DNA of 64,000 nt from Paragorgia papillata. Taxonomy: Eukaryota; Cnidaria; Anthozoa; Scleralcyonacea; Coralliidae. The notes below the pieces were generated by a model that saw only the letters and a program-made list of their open reading frames with translations, did no database searches and was not told the DNA's origin. Positions 39,517-51,077 of the stretch are shown in pieces (the first letter of the stretch is position 1; the number at the start of each line of letters is the position of its first letter). Where the stretch lies: positions 1 to 64,000 of the forward strand of contig JAWNZC010000282.1 in assembly GCA_035771165.1 (NCBI GenBank), read 5' to 3'. The position numbers and the translations under genes are program-made.

Positions 39517-41846
39517 ATGGAGGGCGAAAGCGAGGAAGAAATTAATATTCGTACGAGAGAACTTGTGAGAAACCGTGTTAGGCACTGTCTTTTAAATATT
39601 TTACAGCAGTTGGATGTGCGTAACGTAGAATCTGAGTGTTTGGAAAATATACAGTACAGGTTAGAATGGTTATTAAGCGTGGTAACAAGATATTATCAGT
39701 GTGGTATGATCGAAGCAGAGGTTCTTCACTGTATTACAGAGGCACTGGTTTCTTTATCTGTACCACGCAACACGTCAAACAACTTTCAAGTGGCAAGGGT
39801 TTTCACTGGTAATTCGGGAAAACCGAAATTTGAAATACCATACGAACAGTTGGCCTTTCTTGTCGAAAGACGTTTTACTGCCAGACAAATGGCTGTGCTA
39901 CTTGGGGTAAGTCAACGCACCATTGAACGAAGGTTACAAGAGTTCGGTATTTCAATTAGAGCATCTTACAGCAATATTACACAAGACGAACTAGACTCTG
40001 TTGTACGGGAAACATTGTCAAATTTTCCGAACACTGGTTATAAGAGAATGACCGGTTACTTGTTAGCTCAAGGAATACGAATACAACAAGAAAGGGTTCG
40101 CAACTCCATGCGTCGCGTGGATCCGCAAGGGACCTTGCTGCGGGCACTGGAGTTGAATGTAATACAACGGAGAAGTTATTCAGTTCCGGGTCCGTTGGCT
40201 TTGTGGCATATTGATGGCAACCACAAGCTGATAAGGTTAGACATTCTGCTTAAATGCTACCTGTTTAGAAAATTTAGTGAAAATGAATCCTCAACTTAAA
40301 AATATGAATGATCATGTATTTCATGTTTTAATACTGTACTGTACAGTACTGGTATAAATGAAATGCAAAGTCAAAACAACTTTACTTAAATATTTTAAAG
40401 TATATATGAAGTAAAATGACAGTTTTGTTGTGAAATATATTGTATACAGTTCAAGATAAGCTTTTAAAAACATCAGAGATGTACCTCCGAGTCCAACAAT
40501 AGTGAGACATTTCCCGATTTTATTCTGACAATTTTTAGATTTTTAAAAGGGTAGACGAACCTACAATTTTGATTTTTTTTTTTTTAATTTAAGTCTTTAT
40601 TTCAGTTAAAAATCAGTCATTCAATATACCATTTTTGACTACGTGTAAAAGAAGCATTGACAAAGCATAATGTGATGTTTCAATTACAAAAAAATTGTAC
40701 ATACTGTACCTCAAAAATTTTACAATGAAATTTTGTCAGTGTGTTTAGACTATCATATGGGTGTTTACAATTATATTGAGCTCTTGCATGCATTCTCAAG
40801 CTGGGTGGTGAATCCATATAAACAAAAGGTTTTCCATTTCATTATTATTTTGGTCAAGTAAACATTGGAACTTTGAAGTTGCCACCCAACATGGTGATGT
40901 TTATGTCATCTGCAAGAGCTCAAAAGAACTCTAGCAAAGATAAAAAAGATGATTATGATAAACCGACTAATTAATTTATGATTTTATCTATTACCATGTT
41001 TTATATAGATGGAGGTTTGTAATACATGGGGGTATTGATGGGTTTTCACGAATGATTGTTTTCTTGGCTTGTTCCACGAACAATAAGGCTGCAACTGTTT
41101 ATCAACATTTTTTAAATGCAGTCACTCAGTTTGGTTTGCCTTCAAGAGTAAGATCTGACAAAGGTGGTGAGAATGTTGATGTGGCATGGTTCATGGTAAC
41201 ACACCCACTGCGTGGCCCAGATAGAGGAAGTCATATTACTGGTCGCAAGTGTCCACAACCAAAGAATCGAACGGTTGTGGAGAGATTTGTTTGCTGGATG
41301 CACACATCTCTTCTATCACTTGTTTTATTTCATGGAAGAATCAGGAATTCTGGATCCCTCAAACGAATGCCACTTAGTGACTCTTCATTTTGTTTATTTA
41401 CCTCGCATCAACCATAGTTTAGCAACTTTCAAAGCAGGACACAACACTGGTCCTATCAGTAGTGAGCAGAACAGGTCTCCTGAGCAGCTGTGGATAAGTG
41501 GTATGTTGGCATGTAGAAATTCAACTGGCAGAGTTGCAACATAATTTAACAGAGAGGTAAGCAATTTGGTTGCCAAAGTTGTTATTAAATTTTGTGTAAT
41601 AGACATTTCAAAAACTTTTAGGTTGACATAAATGATTATGGTGTTGATTGGGAAGGCCCTGTTGCAACACAGCCTGATAATGAGAATCATGTGGACATTC
41701 CTGAAACAAGATTATCTTTTAATGAGGAGCAATGGTCTGAACTTAGAAGGACTATCAACCCTCAACGTCTATCCCAGAGTCATGGATTAGATATTTATAT
41801 GGAGGTACTGCAGTTCATATCTGAACGGTTACAAACAACTGATTAA
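39517..41846 (+). pseudogene. IS3-like DDE transposase, three exons, inactivated
   Basis: Cut-and-paste transposase with an integrase (rve) core. Exon 1 is 39517-40235, exon 2 is 41009-41556 and exon 3 is 41622-41846, all with GT-AG introns. The order is an N-terminal region, a helix-turn-helix (residues about 119-145, FTARQMAVLLGVSQRTIERR), an IS3-like segment (YKRMTGYLLAQGIRIQ), then the catalytic core. The DDE residues are D233 in WHIDGNHKL, D290 in RSDKGGE and E327 in NQRIERLW, 36 residues after D290, close to the classical spacing. Intron 1 splits codon 240 and restores [19 protein letters not shown]. Two lesions break it: one extra A at 41247/41248, between D290 and E327, and an in-frame TAA at 41542-41544 just before the exon 2 donor. 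Sequence on both sides stays recognisable, so the decay is recent, although an assembly error cannot be excluded for the single base. Confidence 0.88.
40236..41008 (+). other. Intron 1 of the transposase
   Basis: 773-bp GT-AG intron (AAG|GTTAGA ... TATATAG|ATGG). It is AT-rich with no further element recognised. Confidence 0.8.
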
Positions 41847-42505
41847 GGTAGCAATAGGGGGGGAAATGTCAAAAATGTCTTCTTTTTTCCAATTTTTAAA
41901 CTAGTGCAACATCTGTCAGTGACAAAAATTTCGAAAATTTGTGTTTTTCAACAGTTAGAACTTTGCAGTGTTTCAATATTTTTCACTGAAACGGTTGGCG
42001 TTACTAAGTACATACTCTTCTACAAACACCTGTCGGCTATTTTTTATTAGTTGCATAATTTTGATTTTATCGCGTTTTGAATTTACAAGTTGTGAAATAT
42101 AAATTATTGTGACTACAACGTAAATCGTTGGTAAAAAACGAATGAAACAAAATTTCAAAAATCACTGACACAGTTTTGTAGATAATTCATCAGCGATTAC
42201 AATGATATTAATTTTAAAACTATAAATTAAATTCCAAAGAACTTTAAACTCTTGAAGCAAAAAACCTTATTTTTTCTTTCGGTAAATACAACGGATAACC
42301 ATTAAATTTTCTATAATTTTAGATTTTATAATCGTCTTCCATGGTTAATTGGCTTTAAATGGGTGTATGACACTTTGCGATCTTAAAAAATGGTTTATTT
42401 AGTAATTTTGATTACATATATGCATGCTGTAGGGCCAGGCCAATTTCATGCTTCAGGGCACAAATTCTTAGGGTCAGTCCTCGGGAAAAATAGTGATACC
42501 AGTAT
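41847..42505. other. AT-rich spacer between the convergent genes
   Basis: Non-coding stretch after the transposase stop. I see no gene or RNA in it. Short open frames here have no recognisable content. Confidence 0.6.
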
Positions 42506-42625
42506 TTAACCCTTTCACTCCCAACTTTCCGGGAGCTCTCTAATTGACGGTTAAAATCGTCTAGTGTTAGACAGAATAAAATAATAAAGTACGGAAAATT
42601 CTGTATGTGGGAGTGAAAGGGTTAA
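42506..42625. mobile_element. piggyBac-like MITE (about 120 bp)
   Basis: A short element with terminal inverted repeats CCCTTTCACTCCCA and TGGGAGTGAAAGGG, flanked on both sides by TTAA. TTAA duplications and CCC-starting ends are characteristic of piggyBac-type elements. The interior includes AATCGTCTAGTGTTAGACAG, also seen in a diverged relative at 48232-48330. Confidence 0.8.
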
Positions 42626-42828
42626 AAAAAAATGACTTATTTTTACAAACATAATTTTTGTAAGAACATAACACACACAGCCTGATAATGATTGTAATAG
42701 TCCTTCTAACTAAATTCAGACTTGCTAAGTTCAGACTCTAAAAAATAGTCAATAATATTGCTTGTGTAGACCTTTGCCATTGTTGTAAAACATTGTTAAA
42801 AGTTATTATGTTCTTCAATGGGCAGGTA

Positions 42829-43231
42829 ATGTACTGGTCAATTTGAAACTTCAACATACCCACCCCCCGGGATACCCTGGGAATTTGGTCTCTGGGGAGT
42901 AGGGAATATGACTCTTGACACCTTTGGGTGGGGAATTTGGTAGATAGGGAGATTTGAACTGGAAGTCTCCACAACCCCATACCCAGGTTTTGAAGTCTCC
43001 ATTTCTTAATTCACACATTTTTTTGGTGGAATGCCTGCATACAGCCTATCAGAATTACCGGTGGCTTAGCAGAACAGCCATTTTCTTTGCAAACAATGGG
43101 GGTGGAAAACATAATAGAAAAAATTAGAGAAAAACTATTATTTATTTAAGTACAAAGTATATAACCAGTTTGCTGGGGTGTGCCCAGGGGGGGGGGGGGT
43201 GATGTTGAAGTTTCAAATTGATCAGTACATA
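42829..43231. mobile_element. MITE-like element with inverted ends (about 403 bp)
   Basis: The left end reads ATGTACTGGTCAATTTGAAA followed by CTTCAACATACCCACCCCCC. The right end is its inverted counterpart, with a GGGGGGGGGG run then GATGTTGAAG and TTTCAAATTGATCAGTACAT. Arms are about 40 bp with few mismatches. No coding capacity. The superfamily is not assigned because no target duplication is clear. Confidence 0.7.
43188..43199 (+). repeat. Poly-G run
   Basis: A homopolymer of about 12 G lies inside the right arm of the MITE-like element. Confidence 0.8.
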
Positions 43232-43376
43232 AGATTTGAACTCATGTTTCCAAGATAATGACCATTTGGTTCATTGAGAAGGGTCATGCTATTAATTCAA
43301 TTAAAAATCGTAGCAAAATCATTAGATCTTGCGTTGGAAAGGATGGGAATCTTGCCATGAGCTATTGATCTTTCTT

Positions 43377-43562
43377 TAATAATTGTCAGTTGTTTGCTGT
43401 ACAAGCTGTGTTAGTTAGTAATACTCGGAAAAACTCTGAGTTCTAAGCAGGACTCGAACCCACAACCTTCTGAATGCTAGCCAGAAGGTTGAAAAAAACT
43501 AAGAGTTTTTCTGAGTATTACTAACTAACACAGCTTGTACAGCAAACAACTGACAATTATTA
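43377..43562. repeat. Fold-back element with tRNA-like B-box in the loop
   Basis: Arms of about 60 bp at 43377-43437 and 43502-43562 are inverted copies with about one mismatch (AATTGTCAGTTGTTTGCTGT...). The loop contains, on the minus strand, GGTTCGAGTCC (43450-43460), which matches an RNA polymerase III B-box. It also contains a second smaller inverted repeat, CAACCTTCTG/CAGAAGGTTG (43472-43500). It resembles a tRNA-derived sequence caught in a palindromic element. Confidence 0.75.
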
Positions 43563-43569
43563 CTAACAT

Positions 43570-44158
43570 CAAGCTGCAATTTCTGAAACTAACTGATCTT
43601 TCTTTGTTGGCAAAACATGACTTTCAGTTGGCGTTTCAGTGAGAAAGAAGTGATAGGGTAATAATTTGTTCAATCCAAAGAGAAAAGATAAGAACAGAAT
43701 GCTTTGTACTCCATGTTGGAATGCTCATGTAACTAAATAACAACCAATTTAAGTGTATTTTGGTACAGTATATTGTTTACGTTCCAAAAATAAATCCCAG
43801 TTATACATGTAACTGACTAATTCAAGTTTCAACCTATGTGGAATTTTTCTATACGTGCAGGTTCATTTTCCATTCCTCTTTCCCTGCTTTTTCACCCTTG
43901 GCTTGTGCCTTTCTTTTTCTCGCTTCTGTACTGCAAAACTAAAAGTCAACAATTAACAGAATGTGCACAGATGACGACTAAGTGTGACTTTTCTGTAGTG
44001 CAAAACTAAAACTCAACAATAAATTAAGCAAAAGGTGAACAGATGACCACTAAGTTTCATGATTTGTCTGGTGGTTACTATTTCATGAATGTTATATGTA
44101 AGTCGCATTCCACTACATATTACAGTATGGCATTGACGTTTCTGTAATATTACCATTG
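43570..44158. other. Spacer downstream of the HECT gene stop
   Basis: Non-coding and AT-rich. It holds a short direct repeat of CTGTA.TGCAAAACTAAAA.TCAACAAT (near 43927 and 43993) but no gene. Confidence 0.5.
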
Positions 44159-47100
44159 TCATGAAAAGCAAAAGCCTTTGGAGCCATATTTTAAGGCCAC
44201 ATCCATATTTTTGGTGAAATCAGGAAATGTTGTATGTTTCACTGGCAGTGTAAGGGACAGAAAGCAACTTTCAGCCATGGGTAGAAGTATGTCACCACTT
44301 TCATCAAATTTTGCAGTCAACATCATTGAACGGGGTGGTAATTGGTTGCAACCAGTCCAAAAACAACAGAGGTCTGCCAACTGTGCCCCATCTGCAAATG
44401 GAAAAGACAAAAATAACAGTATTATTAAATATTACATGAAAGCAATGGAAACCTACTGTGTATTGTACTGTACATGTATATTATAAAAAACCTTTTCAAA
44501 TGAACTTATTGCACCAGACAATTGTAGTATCTCACCTTCATTCCGGCATTCAATATGGTCAATATACATGAGAAACAATTCTCTAGCTTTTTGGTTCCTT
44601 TCAGATAAGTCAGCCTCTTGGAACCGTATTTTCAGTTTCATTTCCTCACCAGAAATTACGGTTTCTCTTTCTGTTGGAAATACCAAGTTAACACAATGAG
44701 GATTACTCTCCAAGAATGACTTTAAACCCACACTTTCCAAACCTGCAATGGTTAATTAAATAAGGACTGTCATTTCCTAAAGTAGGGATAAGATTTCAGA
44801 TTTGATGCAGAATAAACTTTATTCAGGATACTGTACTAGCAAAATAACAATTAACGTGTCATACCTTTTGCTATGCCATCTAGCTCCAACTTTCGTTTCT
44901 CAATGACATTGAATATGAGCAGTCCTTGAATGATCAGTTTTTTGTCTGTATGGAGAAGCTCAACATCAATACCAGCCTCTAATAAATAGGGTGTTATGTC
45001 ATCAGACACACCAGCAGGTAACTGTCCACTGTTAGGTTCACCTTGCAGCTACAATGAAACAAATTTGTAAAATAAATTATTTATATACAAACAGTCCAAT
45101 TACAGTATGTGCAATGACTGTCAGGTCTCTAGACGTGCACTACAGTCTAAAAAATCTAAGTTTAAAATTTTTTAAAGTAATTGTGATAATAGTACTACTA
45201 GTAAATTTGAAATCGTTTGGCTTCTTAGTTCAAAAATTGTTTATACATGCATGTACCAGTATACAGTGTATGTTCAGAGAGTTAGACAGTAAAATACCAA
45301 GAGTGCCAATTGGCACTCTTGGGAGTCAGAGGGGTAAACTTGTTGAATGTGAGTTTTGGATAGCCCAACCAATGAAATTGAGAAACCAGGTAGTAGTGAT
45401 CACTGTACTGTACAATGTATTTTGGTCAGGTACCAGGACACCCACACAGCCTTGCCTGACCCCCATGTCGTTCTTGGCCTGATGGTCACCCGAATAGAGG
45501 TCAAAACAAAGGGACTAAAGAGTCGAGAAACGAGTCGATGTCATCGAACAATGAGTCAAGTTCACGCAATGCAACAGGATACGAACAAGAAGGGAGGAGA
45601 GAAGATGATGGGTGTGCCAATGCGCCTTACCCGCATTCAGAGAAAACCAGCACATTTAAAGAACTTTATATAATATGCTAATAATTATATAAAGTCCTTT
45701 AAACGTGCTGGTTTTCTCAGTGCTACGGTAACTGAGTAGGAATAGTGTTCGTGTGAAAACCGTGAGTCATATAAACTATTACAATTTAAGTTAACTTAAA
45801 CCTTGACTTACTTTAATAGCTTACTGTTGGTATTTTGTTTAACTTTGTTTGTTGTTATTCTTAACTAATTTGGGGAGAGATGTAGGGCCCAGGGCCCAAA
45901 CGGGTTTTGGAGTCAGCCCACAATGGATCTCAGGGGGAAAGAACGTAGAATGTATGTGAAGAACAAGAGAGTGTTAAATATATATTTTGTACAAATGTAA
46001 TGTTATGAGTGCAATGTGAGGACTCTACAGTTGGATTTGAAAATTTCAGATCAGCACACCCCACCCCCCAACCATATGGATGCAAACCATGACCGTAGTG
46101 ATTTTGAAAATTAGTTGTGATTCTTACTTGTTCCAAAAGTATTTGTAGTTCCACATCTGGTATATCTTTGATTTCTAGTGGAAGTGGGTTTGTGGATACA
46201 TCATCACCAGCTTTGTATGTGAAATAGTTTTTAACTGCTGGGGATAACCCACATAGAGTTGGACCATCGTGCAGAAATGAATGTCCCAGTATACGTCCAA
46301 TAGCTTGAAAACTACCAGTTTGTCTGAGACCCTGGTTATGAATTGGAAGTTTGTGGTCAGTCTCCCCTTCAAAGTATAACACTGGTTTTGGAGAGAACCC
46401 AATTCCATCTTGGGCTATTTTAATAGCCGACACAAGGAATTCCCTGGTGGGTCCAGCACCTACACCTTCCTCGCCTTCAAATCTGACCCTCGGCCTTGCT
46501 CTTAGACTAGTGTTAGGATTTTTGTAGACTGAGAATATATCCATTTTTAGATCTTCATCACCATCACTTCGACAGACAGAAAATAATTGACGAGGAATGG
46601 TGCAATCAACATTTCTAGTTTTGAATGTCTCCACTGCTTTTTGCAAAGGATCAGTGTTTTCTGTAGTATTTTCGTAGGCACTGTGTGAAGTATATGCAAG
46701 AGGAAGGTCTAGGTCCTCTGCATCACTTGAATCTGATGAAATATTTTCCACATCTAAAAGAGAATTAAAAATATACATTCAAGAAGTCTCATTAATTCAT
46801 GAGGAAAACACAAAGGAAATCAGTACCATGTCTGTGGTTTTATACCTGGTAAAACAACTTGATGTCAGAAAGAATACTAATGAACATACAATGTTATATA
46901 AAGAATACCAATGAACATAACATCCAATAACGAATCATTTTTGAAGCCATTCAAAACACTCACATTACGTGTTTTATCAGATCTAAATCAGATCTAAATC
47001 TAAATCTGATAAAACACTCCTGCTTGTGTTTTAAATATTACATAATGTACTGTACATGTATCTACTTACTGGTAAATCCTAAGCATACTGTATTGCCACT

Positions 47101-48668
47101 CACATTCTGAAATCAATTGTCTCAATTCATCTACATGTAGTCTAGTCTAGATACTTTAGCCTCTAACAATTTTACTCTGGCTAACACCCATGATCTTATA
47201 CCTCTCCAGGGGGAGCTGGCTATTAAAGTACGTAGACAAGAACACTGGATCATTACAATGGTTTCAATCAATGTAAATAAGAGTTTCTATGGTGGCAGCA
47301 CTAGTCTGAACACCGTACTCGAGTGAAAAACTGAGCAGTGCCCAAGCACAGGGAGTATCTCAAGAGCTAGTACCCAGGCACCAATCTGAACAGGATTTTC
47401 ATGGTGCCCAGCACTTTTTCCCAAATACTCTAACTTCTCCAAAAATCATCGCCAAAAGCATCTAGGGTTTATAATTTGGGAATGTGATCTGAACACCAGT
47501 GCATTTGGTGCCCAGGCTACAGTACTGTATGTGGCTGAATTATGAAAGAAGCAAGAAACAATGATTCTGAAATGTACATGTAGATATATTGTATATACAG
47601 TAATACAGTGCAATCATACTGTATCATTGACCTACATACCTTGTCTTAAAATTATATCAATTGCTCTGCTTGAATTGAAATTGGAATCCTGCAGAGCAAA
47701 CTGTAGGCAAGTTTCATCATGATTTGGAAATGCTTGTTTCAGTTGAGGCAACATGATTGACATTCTGATATCTGCTGGCTGAGGAAACAATAAATTAATT
47801 TAAATTAATTTACATTAATAAATTTAAATTAATTAGTATTAATTTCAACACTAAGTATGCCACAATTGGCAATTATTTTATACTGTATTAGTTAAAACTT
47901 CTATTTGTGCACTAATAAAGAAATCACACATACTGTACCATTTCATCACCTACATTGGCATCATCACAACAACTAGAAGAACAACAAGGATTATCCACCA
48001 CAGTCTGGGCACTCAAAGCTGATATTCTAAAGGCAATGTGTTATACAAAATTCACTTACTGGTAGATGATATGTTTAACTACCTTAGCAATATCAGTTAA
48101 CATGTTTTGTACATGTACAATTTATATTATACTATGATTGTTTGTTTTCCTGGTTTAGGTTTATAAACGTTAGGATTAAGGTCTGGAATTAGGGCTAGAA
48201 TTAACGATTATTGTTAATTTTTTACCCTTTAACTCCCATCATATCAGGAGGTCATCCCTTGACAAGTAATTAATCGTCTGGCATTAGACAGAGCAAAAAA
48301 TAAAAAGTGCCAAATGGCACCGATGGTTAAGAACATGTTACAATTAAGTTAATTGAAGATAATTATGCTGTCAATTTCCCAGCACACTTCTGCTACAATC
48401 ATTTTCAAAAGTCTTGCGACATTTGTGTCATTTATAGGTTTTCCAACTCCCCGAACCTCCTGTTCAATGTTGTACTGTATACCATTGTTTATGCTGAATT
48501 TCACCAGTATTGTTAACTCGTTTCATTAGACAACATTGTAAAGGGAGAGGGAGGGAGGGATTGTGTACATATTGCAAAATAGATGATGTTGAACCAGTAT
48601 ATTTAGCAATTTAGTAAAGCTCAAGTGTCCCAACTACTATTGAAATTGATTGTAGCCCACAACCCCAA

Positions 48669-48700
<32 letters not shown>

Positions 48701-51014
48701 AAAAACACACACAAAAAACCCACAAACAAACAAACAAACAAACAAACAAACAAACAAACAAACAAACAAACAAACAAAAAACCAAACTTACAGTATATGC
48801 AACTATTGTAAAATGGGAGCATGCAAAGGGATGCAATTTTCTCAAAAAAATCTGTCCAATTGGTTTTTTGAAGTTTACCTAAAACCACTGACAAGAGTTT
48901 AATAAGATTACACATACATGTACTTTTGAATTTTTAAAGGTGGGATGTGTACCTACAGTATACCATACAATTATTTTATCCCATACCAACTAAAATTTCT
49001 CTTTTACAGTAGTATTTATCCAACTAATCTAAAAATTGTACAAAATAACCTGAAAACAGTACTTACCCACTGCATTCTGTTTGGTGATTTCTCATCATAG
49101 TAACAGGAATATTCAAATTACAATGGACACAAATCACTTTTGGTGCATCTTCAATCCCCTGTAGAATAAAATAATAAATTATTGTTAATCATGTTACATG
49201 TAAATGTACAGTAGTTACAAAATTGAACATAACAGTATACTGTATACATGTATATGCATTCTACCACACAGTACACTACATGTAAATCAGCAGTATTACA
49301 TAATATTGAGAAGAATAATCAATGTTTGTATGAACATTTCAGTGGAAATTTGCACTGTCTGAAGGGGGATGGGGTAAAATTAACTTTAGAATTAAAATTA
49401 TTGTAGGATGTCCAGAGAGGGCGAGACAAATAATTATTTGCCATTTTTTCTGTGGGGGGAGGATGGATATTTTTTGGAATGACCCATCTTTAGGCACCCC
49501 TCCAATTTTCAATGAAAATTCAAATAGAATGAAAAGAGAAAGGGTAAATCCAAAGTGGAATGTCCAAGAAATTAGGCCAATATTTGGAAAAATTAAACTG
49601 TTATACAATATTAGTATGAAAAAAATCAAATCCAAGTTACAGTATGTACAGTAAGCTTAAGTGTCATAGGGGTGGGCCGTGGCACAGTGGTTAGTGCACA
49701 TGCTTTTCACTGCTGCGATCTGCAACCTAAAATTTCACCTTAGCCGCATGTAAGAGTGGTTCCAGTTTGTTTGACTCCACGAAACACCACAGGTCCTGTT
49801 TCCTCCTGTAGTAACACTGGACCAATGAGGGAGGGCCCCTACTGGACCTCTGGGGAGAACAGTTTAGATATATTAACTGATAGTTATAAAACATAAAATA
49901 TAGTTGATTACCACCCAATTTCATGTGAGTTTTTTGCTACAGTGTACATGGTTTAATACTTAATAGATGAAATGGCATATGCAACAAATGATATTTTTTC
50001 CCCATTTTTATGCCCATCATGTCATTTCGTGCACACACCTACAGTACATACTGACATATTGCATTTTTTTTCACACAGGTTGAGGACATGCTTGTCCAAA
50101 CAGCTCATTTTCAGGCAACTTCCTGGAATTTCCTAAAACGTTTATTCCAAGCCACATATCCTCCCCCTCCTGGGATTTTCCCTGTTTTTTCCAAGGTCCT
50201 CAACCCCCCTGTGCAAATAAAAAATGCAATTTTGCATAATTTATAATACATGTATTAAACAGAGCTTTACCTTTGAGTCGAAGTTAGTGACATCAACTTT
50301 TCCAGGTGACACGTCAAGGTTCATTTGAAGAGCCCGTACAAAAATTAGGGCTTGACCTATACCAGAGGAATCTCGCAGAAAAGGTACTGAGTAACCACTC
50401 GGTGGTGGGTGAATTTCAACTAACTCGTTTGCTGAAGATCCTCGTCGAAAAAGCTCGAACCCTCCTCCGTCTACCAACTTTGGGAATACTTCTTCCAGCT
50501 TCTCCTTAAATGCCCTGGGAGTGGCATTGCCATCAAAGCGTATCTTGCTGCGCCCTAACCCAGCACGCTGAAGTTCTTCTTTCTGGGCTCTCGACGGCGT
50601 CGCTTCTTGAGCCATGTTGGCCAGACAGAACACTTCGTGGGTCCACGTTTCCCTAGCAGTCGATTGTTTGCGCCTGCATACCTTTTTGTTTGGAGGTTTG
50701 TGTAATACATCACGTACAGAGGCGTTTTGGTAAGGACGAAAAAGTGCTTGAAAGTTACGCAAAGCAGTTTCTGTTCCGTTGTTGCTGGTTCCAGGCTGGC
50801 AATAAGTCGAACCAGATGGACAGCTCAAAGTTCCACTAGCGATGGTAGGCGTCGTTACTAAACTCGTACTGCTTGTTGACGAATTAAGATCTTGATTACC
50901 AGTGTCAGTATCATGGTTTTGATTCAGTGAAACAGAATTGCCTGAAAGCAACACTGTAGCTTCGCGAAGTAAGTTCATTGCCCGACCGACGTTTTCAGCG
51001 CCCCTATTCGCCAT
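44159..51014 (-). CDS. HECT-type E3 ubiquitin ligase (UBZ4-like, CUE-like, HECT), eight exons, transposon-borne
   Basis: Predicted to form a thioester with ubiquitin and pass it to a substrate. Exons on the minus strand are 51014-50271, 49158-49067, 48026-47939, 47778-47640, 46753-46128, 45048-44865, 44742-44536 and 44391-44159. All introns are GT-AG, the frame is kept throughout, and the product is 770 residues. Residues 1-248 are a Ser/Thr-rich N-terminus with no known fold. Residues 258-277 are C-x2-C-x11-H-x3-C, the spacing of a UBZ4 (Rad18-type) ubiquitin-binding finger. Residues about 314-352 (MLPQLKQAFPNHDETCLQFA...) resemble a CUE ubiquitin-binding domain. From about 440 to the end is the HECT domain, with RVRFEGEEGVGAGPTREFL at its N-lobe and catalytic C736 in LPMAESCFLSLTLP, 34 residues from the end. 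The start was set at ATG 51014 (AACATGG context); an upstream in-frame ATG at 51056 is less likely. It runs convergent to the transposase. Similar to G2E3-like HECT proteins but without a visible PHD finger. Confidence 0.87.
45640..45718. repeat. Inverted repeat in HECT intron 5
   Basis: Arms of 35 bp at 45640-45674 and 45684-45718 (GAGAAAACCAGCAC ... TTTATATAAT) pair with two mismatches around a 9-nt loop. Likely a solo palindromic MITE or a collapsed pair of ends. It would form a strong hairpin in the pre-mRNA. Confidence 0.8.
46969..47017. repeat. Inverted repeat with AGATCTAAATC tandem core in HECT intron 4
   Basis: GTGTTTTATCAGAT (46969-46982) and ATCTGATAAAACAC (47004-47017) are perfect inverted 14-mers, with short CTAAATCAGAT/CTAAAT repeats between them. 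Confidence 0.8.
48232..48330. mobile_element. Diverged copy of the piggyBac-like MITE
   Basis: It shares ACCCTTTAACTCCCA at one end and AATCGTCTGGCATTAGACAG internally with the 42506-42625 element, and ends in GGTTAA. It is more decayed and the terminal repeats no longer match fully. Confidence 0.55.
48668..48777 (+). repeat. Poly-C/poly-A tract and (AAAC)n microsatellite
   Basis: A C-run of about 17 bases is followed by interrupted A-rich sequence and about 13 tandem AAAC units (48724-48777). Confidence 0.9.
49159..50270 (-). other. HECT intron 1 with repeat-derived sequence
   Basis: A 1112-bp intron. It contains a possible tRNA-derived SINE remnant near 49675-49900 and G-rich/AT-rich sequence. 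No gene is apparent. Confidence 0.7.
49675..49900 (+). mobile_element. Possible tRNA-derived SINE remnant
   Basis: GGGCCGTGGCACAGTGGTTAG contains an A-box-like TGGCACAGTGG (49680-49690) as in tRNA-headed SINEs. The expected B-box downstream is degenerate or lost, so the assignment is tentative. Confidence 0.35.
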
Positions 51015-51077
51015 GTTGGATACAAGTCGAGAAGGCCGAAGGCGCCAAAAATGCAAATTATAGTGAAATATTTACAA

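Larger units (their letters stand above)
48027..49066 (-). other. HECT intron 2 with nested repeats
   Basis: A 1040-bp intron holding a diverged MITE relative (48232-48330), homopolymers and an (AAAC)n microsatellite. The open frames over the microsatellite on both strands are low-complexity artefacts. Confidence 0.75.

Noticed and set aside
44178..44486. 102-codon + frame opposite the last HECT exon
   Set aside because: Antisense shadow of exons 7-8, which have clear HECT content and splice sites.
45054..45673. Two overlapping + frames of 105-142 codons in HECT intron 5
   Set aside because: No domain content, no conserved context, and they overlap a palindromic repeat.
47160..47530. Possible separate repeat or gene in HECT intron 4
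   Set aside because: Some repeated GTGCCCAG motifs are visible, but I could not define ends, a target duplication or coding content.
48625..48915. Open frames of 74-92 codons over the (AAAC)n tract
   Set aside because: Low-complexity translation of a microsatellite within a HECT intron.
50241..50270. Extension of the first HECT exon past 50271
   Set aside because: The frame only runs nine codons into the intron. A GTAAAG donor at 50270 and an in-phase acceptor at 49158 fit better.
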